DNA of 64,000 nucleotides, taken from assembly GCF_903064525.1 (NCBI RefSeq), contig NZ_LR797830.1, forward strand, positions 1,178,001-1,242,000, in the 5' to 3' direction. This document shows positions 1-9,335 of this stretch, piece after piece. The stretch comes from Methylacidimicrobium sp. AP8. Lineage in GTDB: Bacteria > Verrucomicrobiota > Verrucomicrobiia > Methylacidiphilales > Methylacidiphilaceae. Below the pieces are notes generated by a model. That model had not been told where the DNA came from. It made no database searches and worked only from the letters and a program-made list of their open reading frames with translations. Positions within the stretch are counted from its first letter, which is position 1, and each line of letters begins with the position of its first letter. Position numbers and translations under genes: made by a program.

Positions 1-624
1 ATAGGCACTTATGTTCGCGCCAAGGACGGAAAGGCTACCCGTCTATGGACCAATCTTGTATACAATGGTCCACCCGAGCCGCCGTGGACGGCGCTGGGGC
101 TCACTTTTCGCGAAGCGGTGGAGATGCGAAAGCAAAACTTGCTACCATCGCTCCAAGATGCCATTGCGGAGAACCGAAAGGAGGAGATGATCCGGGCCTG
201 GCATAAGATGGCGGAACGGAAGCCGGGCACGCCCATCCCACACTTCGCAGAGAGTCCTTGGGATTACTATCCTGAAGTCATCGAAGCGGCCAAAGAGCTG
301 GGCCTTCTTCCGAAGGATTTCGTCCTCCCGGCTCTGGCTCCCAAGGATCAGCGCTTCCTCAATATCATGCTCGGCATTGAAGAACCCACTATGACTCCCG
401 AGGAAGAAGCGCGCCAGGAAGCCATCGCCAACGCGCTTGCCCGGATGATTCGCGCAAGCCTCGAAGGCGACAGGAAGACGGCCGAGGAGGCGAATAACAA
501 GCTCCTGGAGTTGCTGGACCTTTCGGAATTGACCGGCGAATCCGGCGACAATCCTTCCCCTCCCCAGCAGCCGCCGGCGGGGAACGCCCAGGGAAAACAG
601 CCAATCCCCCCGAGGAGTCGGTGA
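1..624 (+). CDS. Secreted-protein family, copy A (5' end outside window)
   Basis: The frame is open from base 1 to the TGA at 622-624, so this is the C-terminal 207 residues of a gene that begins left of the window. It is nearly identical to the downstream copy at 817-1742. Visible family features are PPW, LGLTFREAVEM and a charged helical tail ending in a Pro/Gln-rich stretch. Full copies start with a signal peptide, so the product is probably exported. No known domain is recognised. A diverged full-length relative at 50371-51210 is translationally coupled to a toxin module, which is the only hint of function (possible immunity or accessory protein; inference). Confidence 0.6.
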   Translation: MGTYVRAKDGKATRLWTNLVYNGPPEPPWTALGLTFREAVEMRKQNLLPSLQDAIAENRKEEMIRAWHKMAERKPGTPIPHFAESPWDYYPEVIEAAKELGLLPKDFVLPALAPKDQRFLNIMLGIEEPTMTPEEEARQEAIANALARMIRASLEGDRKTAEEANNKLLELLDLSELTGESGDNPSPPQQPPAGNAQGKQPIPPRSR

Positions 625-816
625 CAAAGAGCTCTCGGAGCTTAGGATTCGGCTCCCCTGATCCCCGCCGGGAGATGCATCGCTGGCCGGCGATATGCTG
701 TTCGTGACCGCTCGCACCATAGCTATTCTTCCGGCCAGCAAGGCCTTGCCCGCCGGCGGAAAGCCGATCCGCTTTTTCCGCTGGATCGGTCCGATTCCAC
801 CCAGAAAATCAAGCCC

Positions 817-1742
817 ATGAAAAGAAACCTCCCCACACAAACCGTGCCGCCTGACCCCCGGCCATTCCCGATGCGCCACGGCCGCAGATGCCTGCCGCTC
901 CTGTGGAGCGTCTTCGTTCTCCTCCTGACCCCTCCCCTCCTCTTCGGCGCCAAGCCCTTGCATCCTTGCGCCCGTCCACCGGAGATCTCCCCGGAAGCCT
1001 GGAAGGATCTCTTTTGGGGAACCCCTCAGGTGATCCGAGCGCAAATCAAGGCGGCCGATGGCGCCACCTATTATGATTTCACCGAGTGGAACCCTCACAG
1101 CAAGTATGGCGTAGGTCCTATAGGCACTTATGTTCGCGCCAAGGACGGAAAGGCTACCCGTCTATGGACCAATCTTGTATACAATGGTCCACCCGAGCCG
1201 CCGTGGACGGCGCTGGGGCTCACTTTTCGCGAAGCGGTGGAGATGCGAAAGCAAAACTTGCTACCATCGCTCCAAAATGCCATTGCGGAGAACCGAAAGG
1301 AGGAGATGATCCGGGCCTGGCATGAGATGGCGGAACGGAAGCCGGGCACGCCCATCCCACACTTCGCAGAGAGTCCTTGGGATTACTATCCTGAAGTCAT
1401 CGAAGCGGCCAAAGAGCTGGGCCTTCTTCCGAAGGATTTCGTCCTCCCGGCTCTGGCTCCCAAGGATCAGCGCTTCCTCAATATCTGCTCGGCATTGAAG
1501 AACCCACTATGACTCCCGAGGAAGAAGCGCGCCAGGAAGCCATCGCCAACGCGCTTGCCCGGATGATTCGCGCAAGCCTCGAAGGCGACAGGAAGACGGC
1601 CGAGGAGGCGAATAACAAGCTCCTGGAGTTGCTGGACCTTTCGGAATTGACCGGCGAATCCGGCGACAATCCTTTCCCTGCCCAGCAGCCGCCGGCGGGG
1701 AACGCCCAGGGAAAGCAGCCAATCCCCCCGAGGAGTCGGTGA
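817..1742 (+). pseudogene. Secreted-protein family, copy B, frameshifted
   Basis: ATG at 817 starts a signal peptide (basic start, MRHGRR, then a Leu-rich core ending at LLFGA). It is followed by the family core: EISPEAW, LFWGTPQVI, TYYDFTEWNP, TYVRAKDG. Compared with copy A, one base is missing near 1485 (AATATCTGC against AATATCATGC). The first frame therefore stops at 1512 and the remainder continues in the 1509-1742 frame. Restoring the base gives an intact 309-residue protein. The lesion may be a real pseudogenisation or a sequencing error. No function is recognised. Confidence 0.75.
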
Positions 1743-1934
1743 TAGGGATCGCCCGGAGCTTTGGACTTGGCTCCCCTGATCCCCGCCGGGAGATGCATCG
1801 CTGGCCGGCGATATCCTGTTCGTGACCGCTCGCACCATAGCTATTCTCCCGGCCAGCAAGGCCTTGCCCGCCGGCGGAAAGCCGATCCGCTTTTTCCGCT
1901 GGATCGGTCCGATTCCACCCAGAAAATCAAGCCC

Positions 1935-2155
1935 ATGAAAAGAAACCTCCCCACACAAACCGTGCCGCCCGCTCCCCGGCCATTCCCGATGCGCCACGGC
2001 CGCAGATGCCTGCCGCTCCTGTGGAGCGTCTTCGTTCTCCTCCTGACCCCTCCCCTCCTCTTCGGCGCCAAGCCCTTGCATCCTTGCGCCCGTCCACCGG
2101 AGATCTCCCCGGAAGCCTGGAAGGATCTCTTTTGGGGAACCCCTCAGGTGATTTG
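1935..2155 (+). pseudogene. Secreted-protein family, copy C, 5' fragment
   Basis: This repeats copy B from the ATG through the signal peptide to GTPQVI, then loses similarity at about 2155 within CAGGTGAT. There it is joined to the start of a diverged paralogue. The hybrid frame ends at 2222 after unrelated residues. The junction looks like a recombination endpoint between two members of the tandem family. Confidence 0.7.
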
Positions 2156-2156
2156 T

Positions 2157-3110
2157 GCGCCGCGATCGCATTGGCGGTCGCCTCCGGCTTGCTCCTTGCT
2201 CCGATTCGGGCGGAGGGGGTAGCCCTCTCTCCGTCCCCTCGTCCTCTCGATATTTCGCCGGAGAATTGGCAGAGGATCTTTCCGGAGTACCGCAGGTCAT
2301 CGTCGCCCGCCTCAAGGCCGCCAACGGCATCACCTACTACGAGTTCGTCGATTGGGATCCCAATCCACCCCGCACGGGCCTCGGAGGTACGATCGCCTAT
2401 GTCTTTGCATAAAACGGGGAAGTCCGGGTTCCCTGGCGCTTCCAGTGGTTCAGCAATGATGCTCCCCCGTGGATCCCGTGGATCCGCCTAGCGGCCATTT
2501 CTCACAAATTTCGTAGCCGAGGCGCCGCAAATGGGCTTGGGTGCGAGGCGGGCGCAGGTTTTCCACCGGAGCTGTATGAAGACATACTGCGAGGATGGAA
2601 AACCAAGCGGGAGCGAAGCAGACGAGCCCGTTTTGCAAGCCGTAGGAGAAAGCTTGTGAGAAATGGCTGCTAGGGCTCAGCTTTCCCGAAGCGGTCGCCA
2701 TGGTAAAGCAGCGGTATCAAAAGTACATCCAGGCCTTTGGCCTCGAAGAGGCGCAGCGAGCGTCGGTTGGTATGTATACGGACAAAGGGGTTCGGACGCC
2801 CATCGACTATTACTATCCCGAGGTAATCGAGGCTCAGAAGGAGTTGGGTCTTCTACCCAAGGATTTCATTCCTCCCGCTCTTTCCCCGCGGCGCGAGCGC
2901 TACTTGCGGATCATGCTCGGGCGGGAAAAGCCCAAGAGCCAGTTGACCGAGGAGCAAAATCGCAAATTTGGCGAGAAGCTCTCGGAGCTGATTCGCGCCA
3001 ACGCCCGCGGGGACAAAGCGGCCAAGGAAAAGGCCAACCGGGAACTTGACGAAATCGCGTACCCGAATCCCGCGGGACAAACCGTTCCGCCCATGCAAGA
3101 GCAGCGGTGA
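2157..3110 (+). pseudogene. Secreted-protein family, copy D, broken by frameshift, stop and MITE
   Basis: A diverged family member closer to the gene at 50371-51210. Its signal-peptide core and PRPLDISPENW are in one frame to about 2280. The frame then shifts to VPQVIVARLKAANGITYYEF, an in-frame TAA interrupts at 2410-2412 where relatives have a KNG/KDG lysine, and a 178-bp MITE splits it at 2491. Removing the MITE and one CTAG duplication rejoins PPWIPWIRL to GLSFPEAVAM exactly in frame, proving a single ancestral gene. The 3' part runs to the TGA ending at 3110 and includes YYPEVIEAQKELGLLPKDF, as in relatives. The gene is dead. Confidence 0.85.
2492..2669. mobile_element. MITE copy 1 (178 bp), inside secreted-protein gene
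   Basis: The terminal inverted repeat CGGCCATTTCTCACAA is matched at the right end (one mismatch here), flanked by the 4-bp duplication CTAG at 2488-2491 and 2670-2673. The interior is a long imperfect palindrome containing GGTTTTCCACC and GGATGGAAAACC arms. There is no transposase. The CTAG target fits the YTAR target of IS5-group transposases (established for IS5). Identical-length copies lie at 29285, 34957 and 39165. Confidence 0.9.
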
Positions 3111-3228
3111 TGGCTATACCGCAGCGCGAATCATAACTCTTGGGCGCCACGGCCGGAGTCGCCCATCCCTTCGCTTCCCCGATCGTTCATCCGACAAGGA
3201 GCGCTGGGATGCCCTTGCTATGAAAGGA

Positions 3229-3705
3229 CTACCGAAGGACGGGGACGGTCTGGTACGTCCCCGGGTAGGTTACTCCGCTGGCGTCATCCTTCCGGGAAGG
3301 CACATAGGTGCTCCGGTAGCTCGGCTCATTGACGCGCTGGTTGTAGGGATAGACGTCGTTCTTTTTTAGGTCGGCCTCGTTTTGGGCGAGCTCGGCCAGC
3401 GCCTGCGCCTTTCCGACGGCGATCCCTTTGTGGTAAGCATCCATCCGCCGCTTGTCGTTGTACTTCTGAAGCCCGTATTCTCCGACCGCGCCCACCCCCG
3501 CGCCGGCGGCGCCGGCGGCTCCGCTGCCTCCCAGTTGTCGACCGGCGAAATATCCGACGGTTCCCGCCCCGCCGATGCTGCCGTAGCGGACCGCGGCATC
3601 CGTCATGGAGCGGGTCGGACTGTCGTACTGGTTGTAGACCTCGTGGGAACAGCCTGCGGTGAACAGGATGGCGAGCAGGGAGCCATAAAGGGGAATCTTT
3701 TTCAT
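3229..3705 (-). CDS. Outer-membrane lipoprotein with glycine-zipper segment
   Basis: A 158-residue protein with a lipoprotein signal (lipobox LFTAGC, Cys19). It is followed by a Gly/Ala-rich stretch at about residues 43-78 (GGAGTVGYFAG, GAAGAGVGA) resembling a glycine zipper that could insert in a membrane, then a charged helix and a tail ending in YPGTYQTVPVLR. It is the last gene of the minus-strand secretion operon and is paralogous to the gene just upstream. A TraT-like surface-exclusion role is possible for such a lipoprotein in a conjugation locus, but that is inference. Confidence 0.7.
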   Translation of the reverse strand: MKKIPLYGSLLAILFTAGCSHEVYNQYDSPTRSMTDAAVRYGSIGGAGTVGYFAGRQLGGSGAAGAAGAGVGAVGEYGLQKYNDKRRMDAYHKGIAVGKAQALAELAQNEADLKKNDVYPYNQRVNEPSYRSTYVPSRKDDASGVTYPGTYQTVPVLR

Positions 3706-3727
3706 CTCGAATCCTCCGTCCGGGTCG

Positions 3728-4217
3728 TCAGCGGTAGACCGGGACCGTCTGATACGACCCGGGATAGGTGACGCCCGTGCTCTCGTCTTTCCGGGAGGGA
3801 ACGTACGCCGTCCGGTATTTGGGATACCCGACCTTCTTTCCTTCGGGCGGAATGCCGTACTCCGCCTCTTTCTTCCATTTTTCGTTTAAAATGTCGGCCG
3901 TAACCTGAGCCTTGCCGTCGGCCACTCCTTGCTCGAAAGCGTCCTTCCGCTTCCGATCGTTGAACTTGTTGACCGCCCACTGCCCGAGAACCCCTACCCC
4001 GGCCCCCACCGCGCCGGCGGTCGGTGTCCCCGATCGCCTTGCCCGCAAAGTAGCCTCCGGCGCCCGCGGCGGCCATCGAGCCGTAGCGGACGGCGTTGTC
4101 GGCCACTAGCTGGCCGGTCGAATCGCCCTGGGTATACGGCTGGCTGGCGCAGCCGCCGGCAAGGATGGCCAGGGCCAACCAGGTGAGTCTAGGGAATCGG
4201 AATGGTTTTTCGCACAT
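3728..4217 (-). pseudogene. Paralogous glycine-zipper lipoprotein, frameshifted
   Basis: ATG at 4217 gives MCEKPF, then a lipobox (ILAGGC), VRYGSMAAAGAGGYFAGKAIGD and a break near 4020. The rest (AGAVGAGVGVLGQWAVNKF to YPGSYQTVPVYR) continues in another frame to 3728. The two pieces align end to end with the 3229-3705 protein, so one gene carries a one-base indel in a C/G-rich run. The start overlaps the end of the upstream gene (stop at 4189), consistent with operon translation. A TTG at 4226 is an alternative start. Confidence 0.7.
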
Positions 4218-6672
4218 AGGTCGCAATGCCTCCGGTTTTATCCTCTATTAGGTTTTCCCAAAGCAGCCGGTCGGTGAGGATCGCGGTCATGATCGCCTGC
4301 TCGAGCATCCGCATCTCCGAAGCCCAGCCGAGCTCGCCCCCCTTCGCCTTCGCCATCCGCACGACGACCGCGCGAAGGAAAAGCGGATGCTCCTTTAGGG
4401 CGAGGGCGAAGGCGTTTTTCCAGCCGTCCAGCGCTTCTTTTCTGGAAAGAATCCATTGGGCGACCACGGGCGATTGGTCGCCGAACTTGGTGACCAGGAA
4501 GACCGATCTCTCCCAACCCTCCCGGAAGGAGGGGTCGGACAGGCAGCCGGAGAGAATCTGCCGCGTAGCGGTCGGATCTTCGGCAAGGATCTGAAGAAGA
4601 TCGGTGGTCTTTCCGAGGGACCGGGCGAATTTGTCCGCCAGCGCTCGCGCCTCCGGCCGCTCGAGCACGTTTTTGGTAGCGGTCACGAGCACGCCGTTGA
4701 GATCGCTGAGCCCGTCGGAGTGAAGCACCGCCTCGACCAGAAGTGCGCGATCCTGCGGGGAATCCCACAGCGCGTCCCAGACGCGGCCGCAAGCATCGGC
4801 CACCGCGTAATCCCATCCGGCGATGGCGCGCAACGCGGCTTCCGGACCCCCGTAGGCGACCAAGGTGTCGGCCGCTCGCTCGCAGGCGGTTTTGGCGCTC
4901 GGCAGGTAGGCGAGCCCTCCGTAGCCGCGCCAAAAGGCTTCCGGATCGGCACGCCAACTGGTCAGGAAAAGTCGGCGAAGCTCCTCGGCCACGCCCACTT
5001 CCCGTTGCAGCCGGCGGAGGATGAGCTCCCAGCCCGTCTCGCTCGCCCACTGGGAGAAGGCTTCCACGAAGAGCTGAGCCTCCTCCCCAAGCACCGGGCT
5101 ATTCTTTTCTAAAGCCTGCCGCAGCTGGTCCCCCGCCTCCTGGAGCCACGGGGCATAGGCGGGAACGGCCACGCGTGCCTGCGGCCGCGAAGTCATCCAC
5201 CGGCCGAAGGCGACGAATGCCTCCTGATCGTTGTGCAGCAGCGTATCGAGCCAAGCCAAGGCGCATTCCGGGGTCACCTGCACGAGCAGGGGAAAGACCG
5301 AGAGCAAAAAGGGCGAGCTTAGCGGAGTTCCCTCCTCTTTGTTCACGAACAGAGAGCACCAGGCCGAATCGCTCCTTTCCAGCAAGGAAGCGATGACTCC
5401 GCCTACGCCCAGGAGCGAGTTCCGATCGAGCTCGCCCCGGGAAGAGCTCCGGCGGATCTCGGCCGCGCTCTTCCCCCGTGTCGCCTCGCAGAGGCTCCAC
5501 CAGGGAGATTGCTCCAGCTGGCCCGCCAACTCGATCTGCCCTTCCCAAATCGACTGCAAGGCTTTGCGGACAACCCCCTCGTCTTGCCGCAGCGCGTGGA
5601 CAAGGGCGCTTCGGGTCGCCTGCGCCGCCGCTTCGGCCGGCCGCGTCAGATGCCAGAGAAGGAAGTCGGCGTAGCGGTCATCGGTCATCAAGAGAGAAGC
5701 GAGCTTCTTCTTGGCGAGGGGCAGGAGGCCGCCGCCCGCTCGGGGCCCCACCAGGCCTTCCCAGAGCCATTTGGCCCGACCGACAGGTGTGGGGTGGAGG
5801 AAATCGATGGCGAAGTAGTGGCGGAGGAAGTTGTCCCCCTCCACCGAGTCGAGAGCGGTCTGCAAGGTCTGCACGAGCCACCGGCGGCTCGTGGAGGAAA
5901 AGAGCAAGCGGTCGCGGTATTCCCGGAGGAGAGGCGGATCTTCCACCAGGGAGCGCCAGGCGAGCTGCCAGAGGGTATCATAGAAGGTTGCTTCCTTCTT
6001 GGGAAAGGTCGTCAAAAGGAGCAGGGCCCCCCCTCCCTCCCCGCCCAGCGTGCCCAGCCTCTTTGCGGCCTCCCACCGGGCTTCCAGGCCCTCGGGCTTC
6101 TTGGGCGGGAGGAGAAGGGAGCGCATCGCCGTCTCCATGACCGAACCGGGGAAAGCGTCGGGATCGTCATGCTCCCACGCATCGATGGCGAAGAGAGCCG
6201 ACGGGTAGCCGGACGGCGTCGAGAGCAGGTAGTCCCGGACGGCCCCGACCGCACGCTGGCTTGTGGAAAGGCTTGTCCAGAGACGGCAGTGCCCTTCCCG
6301 CGCCAACTCCTCGACCTGTTCGCGGGCTGTCCGGCTGCCGACCCGAAGGATCTCGAAGCCTCGCGTCAACGCATCGGCCAGCAACCCGTCCCCACGCAAA
6401 AGATCGCGTCGGATGAGGGCGGACGACTCGTCCTTTCGGAGGAATTGCAGGAGGATCGTATCCAGCCAATCCGGTCGCAGAAAATCGCGCCCGTTGCCCG
6501 AGCTGATCAACCATTTCAAGGTCCGGTCCTTCCATCCGGTCTGGGCGAGCACCGGGTCGAGATCTACGGCTTCGGACAAGGTTCCCGCCCGCAGCGCAAG
6601 GGTCCCCGCTCCGATCCCGAGGATCAGGAGAAGAGTCGCCGACGTGGATAACCGGCGCCTGGACGGTTTCAT
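4189..6672 (-). CDS. Large exported protein of the secretion operon, unknown
   Basis: An 827-residue protein. The start at 6672 is chosen because its ATG overlaps the TGA of the VirB4 gene (ATGA) and leads straight into a basic N-terminus and hydrophobic stretch (SATLLLILGIGAGTLAL), a signal peptide or anchor. The remainder is helical and Trp/Leu-rich with no motif I recognise; the pattern could be an alpha-solenoid. Translational coupling to the VirB4 ATPase suggests a periplasmic or inner-membrane part of the same apparatus. The longer upstream extension to 6984 is out-of-frame overlap with virB4 and is rejected. Confidence 0.7.
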   Translation of the reverse strand: MKPSRRRLSTSATLLLILGIGAGTLALRAGTLSEAVDLDPVLAQTGWKDRTLKWLISSGNGRDFLRPDWLDTILLQFLRKDESSALIRRDLLRGDGLLADALTRGFEILRVGSRTAREQVEELAREGHCRLWTSLSTSQRAVGAVRDYLLSTPSGYPSALFAIDAWEHDDPDAFPGSVMETAMRSLLLPPKKPEGLEARWEAAKRLGTLGGEGGGALLLLTTFPKKEATFYDTLWQLAWRSLVEDPPLLREYRDRLLFSSTSRRWLVQTLQTALDSVEGDNFLRHYFAIDFLHPTPVGRAKWLWEGLVGPRAGGGLLPLAKKKLASLLMTDDRYADFLLWHLTRPAEAAAQATRSALVHALRQDEGVVRKALQSIWEGQIELAGQLEQSPWWSLCEATRGKSAAEIRRSSSRGELDRNSLLGVGGVIASLLERSDSAWCSLFVNKEEGTPLSSPFLLSVFPLLVQVTPECALAWLDTLLHNDQEAFVAFGRWMTSRPQARVAVPAYAPWLQEAGDQLRQALEKNSPVLGEEAQLFVEAFSQWASETGWELILRRLQREVGVAEELRRLFLTSWRADPEAFWRGYGGLAYLPSAKTACERAADTLVAYGGPEAALRAIAGWDYAVADACGRVWDALWDSPQDRALLVEAVLHSDGLSDLNGVLVTATKNVLERPEARALADKFARSLGKTTDLLQILAEDPTATRQILSGCLSDPSFREGWERSVFLVTKFGDQSPVVAQWILSRKEALDGWKNAFALALKEHPLFLRAVVVRMAKAKGGELGWASEMRMLEQAIMTAILTDRLLWENLIEDKTGGIATYVRKTIPIP

Positions 6673-9335
6673 CGTATGGCCATCGGTTCCGCAGGAATCG
6701 CGGATTTTCCCGCCGCCTCTTCGCGCACCCCGATGGGGAACCGGCGAGCCAGGGAAGAGAGGGCTTGAGCCAAGTCGTTGGGAAACGCTTCCCGGGCCGC
6801 CTTCCAAGCGGGCAGGTCGGCGGGCGTGGTCGTCGTCAGCCAATACTCTTCGGGCTCGATCTCCACGCGCACGATCCCGGAGAGGGCATCGGCGCCCCTG
6901 CCCCGCAGGTAGAAGGCCTCTCGCCAGAGCTCGACTTCCCCATCGGGGTGGAGGCGGGCCGCGTTCCGGAGGTTGAGCAGACAATCGCGTTGCCCCTTGG
7001 TGAGCTCAAGCTCCTTGACGGCGAACTCGACGTGCTGCTCGCTTCCCTGCGGCAGCATGATCCAGGTATCCACGTTCTGGATCACCGCCTTGGCCACCTT
7101 GGAGTTGTCCGTTAGATCGAGGATTGCCTGGGATTCCCCGACGATGGCGCACCGTTTCTTGCGGTACGTTTTGAACGCGTCGACGATGAGGTTGGCGCTC
7201 GTCGGGTTATTGATGTGCTGCCACATCTCGCCGAAGACCAGGATCTTGAAGACCTCCGGATGCGAAAGGATCATGTCGCTTACGAAGAGGGTCGACATGG
7301 GAATCAGGGCGGCCGCCAGGGTCTCGTCCTTGGCGACATGCTCGAAGTCGAAATGGACCACCCGGCTTTTCAGGTGGAATTGGGTTTCTCCGTTGAACCA
7401 ATCCCGATAGCGCCCCTCGCTGAAGGGCTTGAGCCGTTCCGCCAGAAAACGGGCATCGGACCGGTAGGCGAGCTGCCGGGTGAAGTCGCTGAGCGTGACC
7501 AGCTGCTCGCGGTTCTTGACGGCGTTGGAAAAGGTCTGCCGCGTGATCGCCTCAAGGATGTTCCTCCCTTCGGTCGAAAGCCCCTCGTCCTGGCCGGCGT
7601 TCGCCAAAATCTCCAGGCAGTTGATGACCTTGGCGAGCTCGGCCGGCTCCGGTTCCCGAAGCTCCCCGGAGGCGGTCGCCCCGACGTAAACCTGGAACGG
7701 GTTGAAGCAGATGGGATGACCCGCGTCGAGCCGGACCGTGGTTCCTCCGAGAAGCTCGACCAGCCGATCGTAGCTCGATCCTTTGTCGATGATGAGGAGG
7801 ATCGAGTCCGGACCGATATGGCGGAGGACGATCAGCTGGGCGAGCACGCTCTTCCCGGAGCCTTTGACCCCGCTCACGTAGAGCATCGTCGCCCCTTCGT
7901 TCCTCTTGTCCTCCAGATCAAGAGCGACGAGGCCGCCGGTGGTGTTCCCGAAGAGGTGAACCGGCCTTTCCTGAGTTTCGAGGCCGCGGAAAATAGGCAT
8001 TAGATCGGCGGCCATTCTGGCGCGGACAAGAAGGGGCCGGAGGAGCGGGGCGTAGACCCCCGGCATTTCGGTCATGAAGACCGGCAGAAGGCTCGATCGC
8101 TCGATCCAGCCCCGCGCACGGGAGAGATCGCCGAACCGGTTGAGGATCTGCTTGGCCCGGCGGCGAAGCTCGCTCGCCTCCCGATGCCAGGAATGGACGG
8201 TCAACTGGATCTGGACAAGGTCGTCGGCCCCGGAACGCACATCGCTTAAGAGCGACTGGGCCTCCTCGATCTGCATCCAGGCCTCGATATTTTGAACGCC
8301 GGATTCGCGGCGATCATCATGCGGCTTATGGAGCATGTCGATTAGGTTCAACCCCATCCGCATCCGCTGGTCGGCCCAGTCGATCCGGTTCCGCAGCTTC
8401 TCCATTTCCGCCAGCTTGCTTGTTCGCCGGACGATCAAGCTGACGCGGACATCCCGGAACGGAAGACCGACCGTCATCCGCTCCATGTCCCGGGGGCGCG
8501 TTTCGAGCGGAAGACTGACCAAAGAAACCAAGCCGTGGGCATAATCGCCGATCCGCAGGTGATCGGGCTCTACCCGGACCTCTTGGAGCATCCAGGCGTC
8601 GACGAAGGGCATCCGGTTATAGTCGTAGTTGACGCGCATGCCGTTCTCCACGGCGAGCCCGGGATTCCAGAGGCGGAAGAAATACTCGGCGATTCCGTGG
8701 GCATCGAGCGGGCTGACGCGGGCACCGGCGCGTCGCGCGGTATCGACAAAGACCGATTCGGCCATTTCGAGGCTGTGCACCGCCGCATCGAATTCGGCGC
8801 GCGTGATCCGCCTCCGTTCAATGGAGGGGGCTCCTTGGCCGCTCACCCGCTGGGTCCATTCGCTTCCCCCCTGCCCGGATTGGTGGCTCGGGACGGCCGT
8901 AAGGATCGTGTGCGTTTCGATCCAGACCAGCTTTCGGGCCACCATCCGCTCGGAGAGCCTCCGGGCCTTCTCGGCCCGCATCGGAGCGACGGACGGATGA
9001 GAGGGGATACGCGCAAACTCTTCCAGGACAGGACCGTAATCCCCGTTGCAGGTGAAGAGGTGCTGGGTTTGGGCGATTTCCGGAGGCAGCTGCGTCAAGA
9101 GCAGCCGGAGCTGCTCCTGGAGCTCGGAAAGCCGCTCGGGACTCGCAATGTCGGCCTGCGGGAAGTAGGTGCGGTAGAAGGCATGGACCGCCCCGAACTT
9201 GTCGACGAGAAACCGGTCGTACAGCCCCACGTAGGGGCAGGCGTCGCTCCAGTCATGGAACACCGGCGTTTTCTTGGCATGGAAGAGCTGGGTTTTTTCC
9301 CATAGCCTCCGCGGTGGGGCAAAGAAGGTGCTCAT
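6669..9335 (-). CDS. virB4: VirB4/TraC-type secretion ATPase
   Basis: An 888-residue ATPase that energises pilus biogenesis and substrate transfer at the inner membrane. The N-terminal half has the VirB4/TraC-type layout. Walker A is GVKGSGKSVL at about residue 483, followed by LLIIDKGSSYDRLVELLGG and FNPFQV as in this family. The expected Walker B is KILVFGEMW, with Gly in place of the usual Asp. Family members usually have DE, so this is a notable deviation, though the Glu is kept. It overlaps the VirB3-like gene by ATGA upstream (9332-9335) and the 827-aa gene downstream, so the three are coupled. No membrane segment is seen. Confidence 0.9.
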   Translation of the reverse strand: MSTFFAPPRRLWEKTQLFHAKKTPVFHDWSDACPYVGLYDRFLVDKFGAVHAFYRTYFPQADIASPERLSELQEQLRLLLTQLPPEIAQTQHLFTCNGDYGPVLEEFARIPSHPSVAPMRAEKARRLSERMVARKLVWIETHTILTAVPSHQSGQGGSEWTQRVSGQGAPSIERRRITRAEFDAAVHSLEMAESVFVDTARRAGARVSPLDAHGIAEYFFRLWNPGLAVENGMRVNYDYNRMPFVDAWMLQEVRVEPDHLRIGDYAHGLVSLVSLPLETRPRDMERMTVGLPFRDVRVSLIVRRTSKLAEMEKLRNRIDWADQRMRMGLNLIDMLHKPHDDRRESGVQNIEAWMQIEEAQSLLSDVRSGADDLVQIQLTVHSWHREASELRRRAKQILNRFGDLSRARGWIERSSLLPVFMTEMPGVYAPLLRPLLVRARMAADLMPIFRGLETQERPVHLFGNTTGGLVALDLEDKRNEGATMLYVSGVKGSGKSVLAQLIVLRHIGPDSILLIIDKGSSYDRLVELLGGTTVRLDAGHPICFNPFQVYVGATASGELREPEPAELAKVINCLEILANAGQDEGLSTEGRNILEAITRQTFSNAVKNREQLVTLSDFTRQLAYRSDARFLAERLKPFSEGRYRDWFNGETQFHLKSRVVHFDFEHVAKDETLAAALIPMSTLFVSDMILSHPEVFKILVFGEMWQHINNPTSANLIVDAFKTYRKKRCAIVGESQAILDLTDNSKVAKAVIQNVDTWIMLPQGSEQHVEFAVKELELTKGQRDCLLNLRNAARLHPDGEVELWREAFYLRGRGADALSGIVRVEIEPEEYWLTTTTPADLPAWKAAREAFPNDLAQALSSLARRFPIGVREEAAGKSAIPAEPMAIR

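Larger units (their letters stand above)
1..2155 (+). repeat. Tandem duplication, period about 1118 bp
   Basis: Base 1 onward repeats from base 1120, and 817 onward repeats from 1935, including the intergenic stretches 625-816 and 1743-1934. The repeat unit is one secreted-protein gene plus its upstream region. Identity is very high, with only scattered substitutions and single-base indels, so the duplication is recent. The third unit is cut at about 2155, where the sequence switches to a diverged paralogue. Confidence 0.85.

Noticed and set aside
142-1098. Long minus-strand open frame of 318 codons over the secreted-protein array
   Set aside because: It is antisense to two clearly conserved plus-strand genes and their intergenic region, and exists because of GC-rich codon bias. 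It has no motif of its own.
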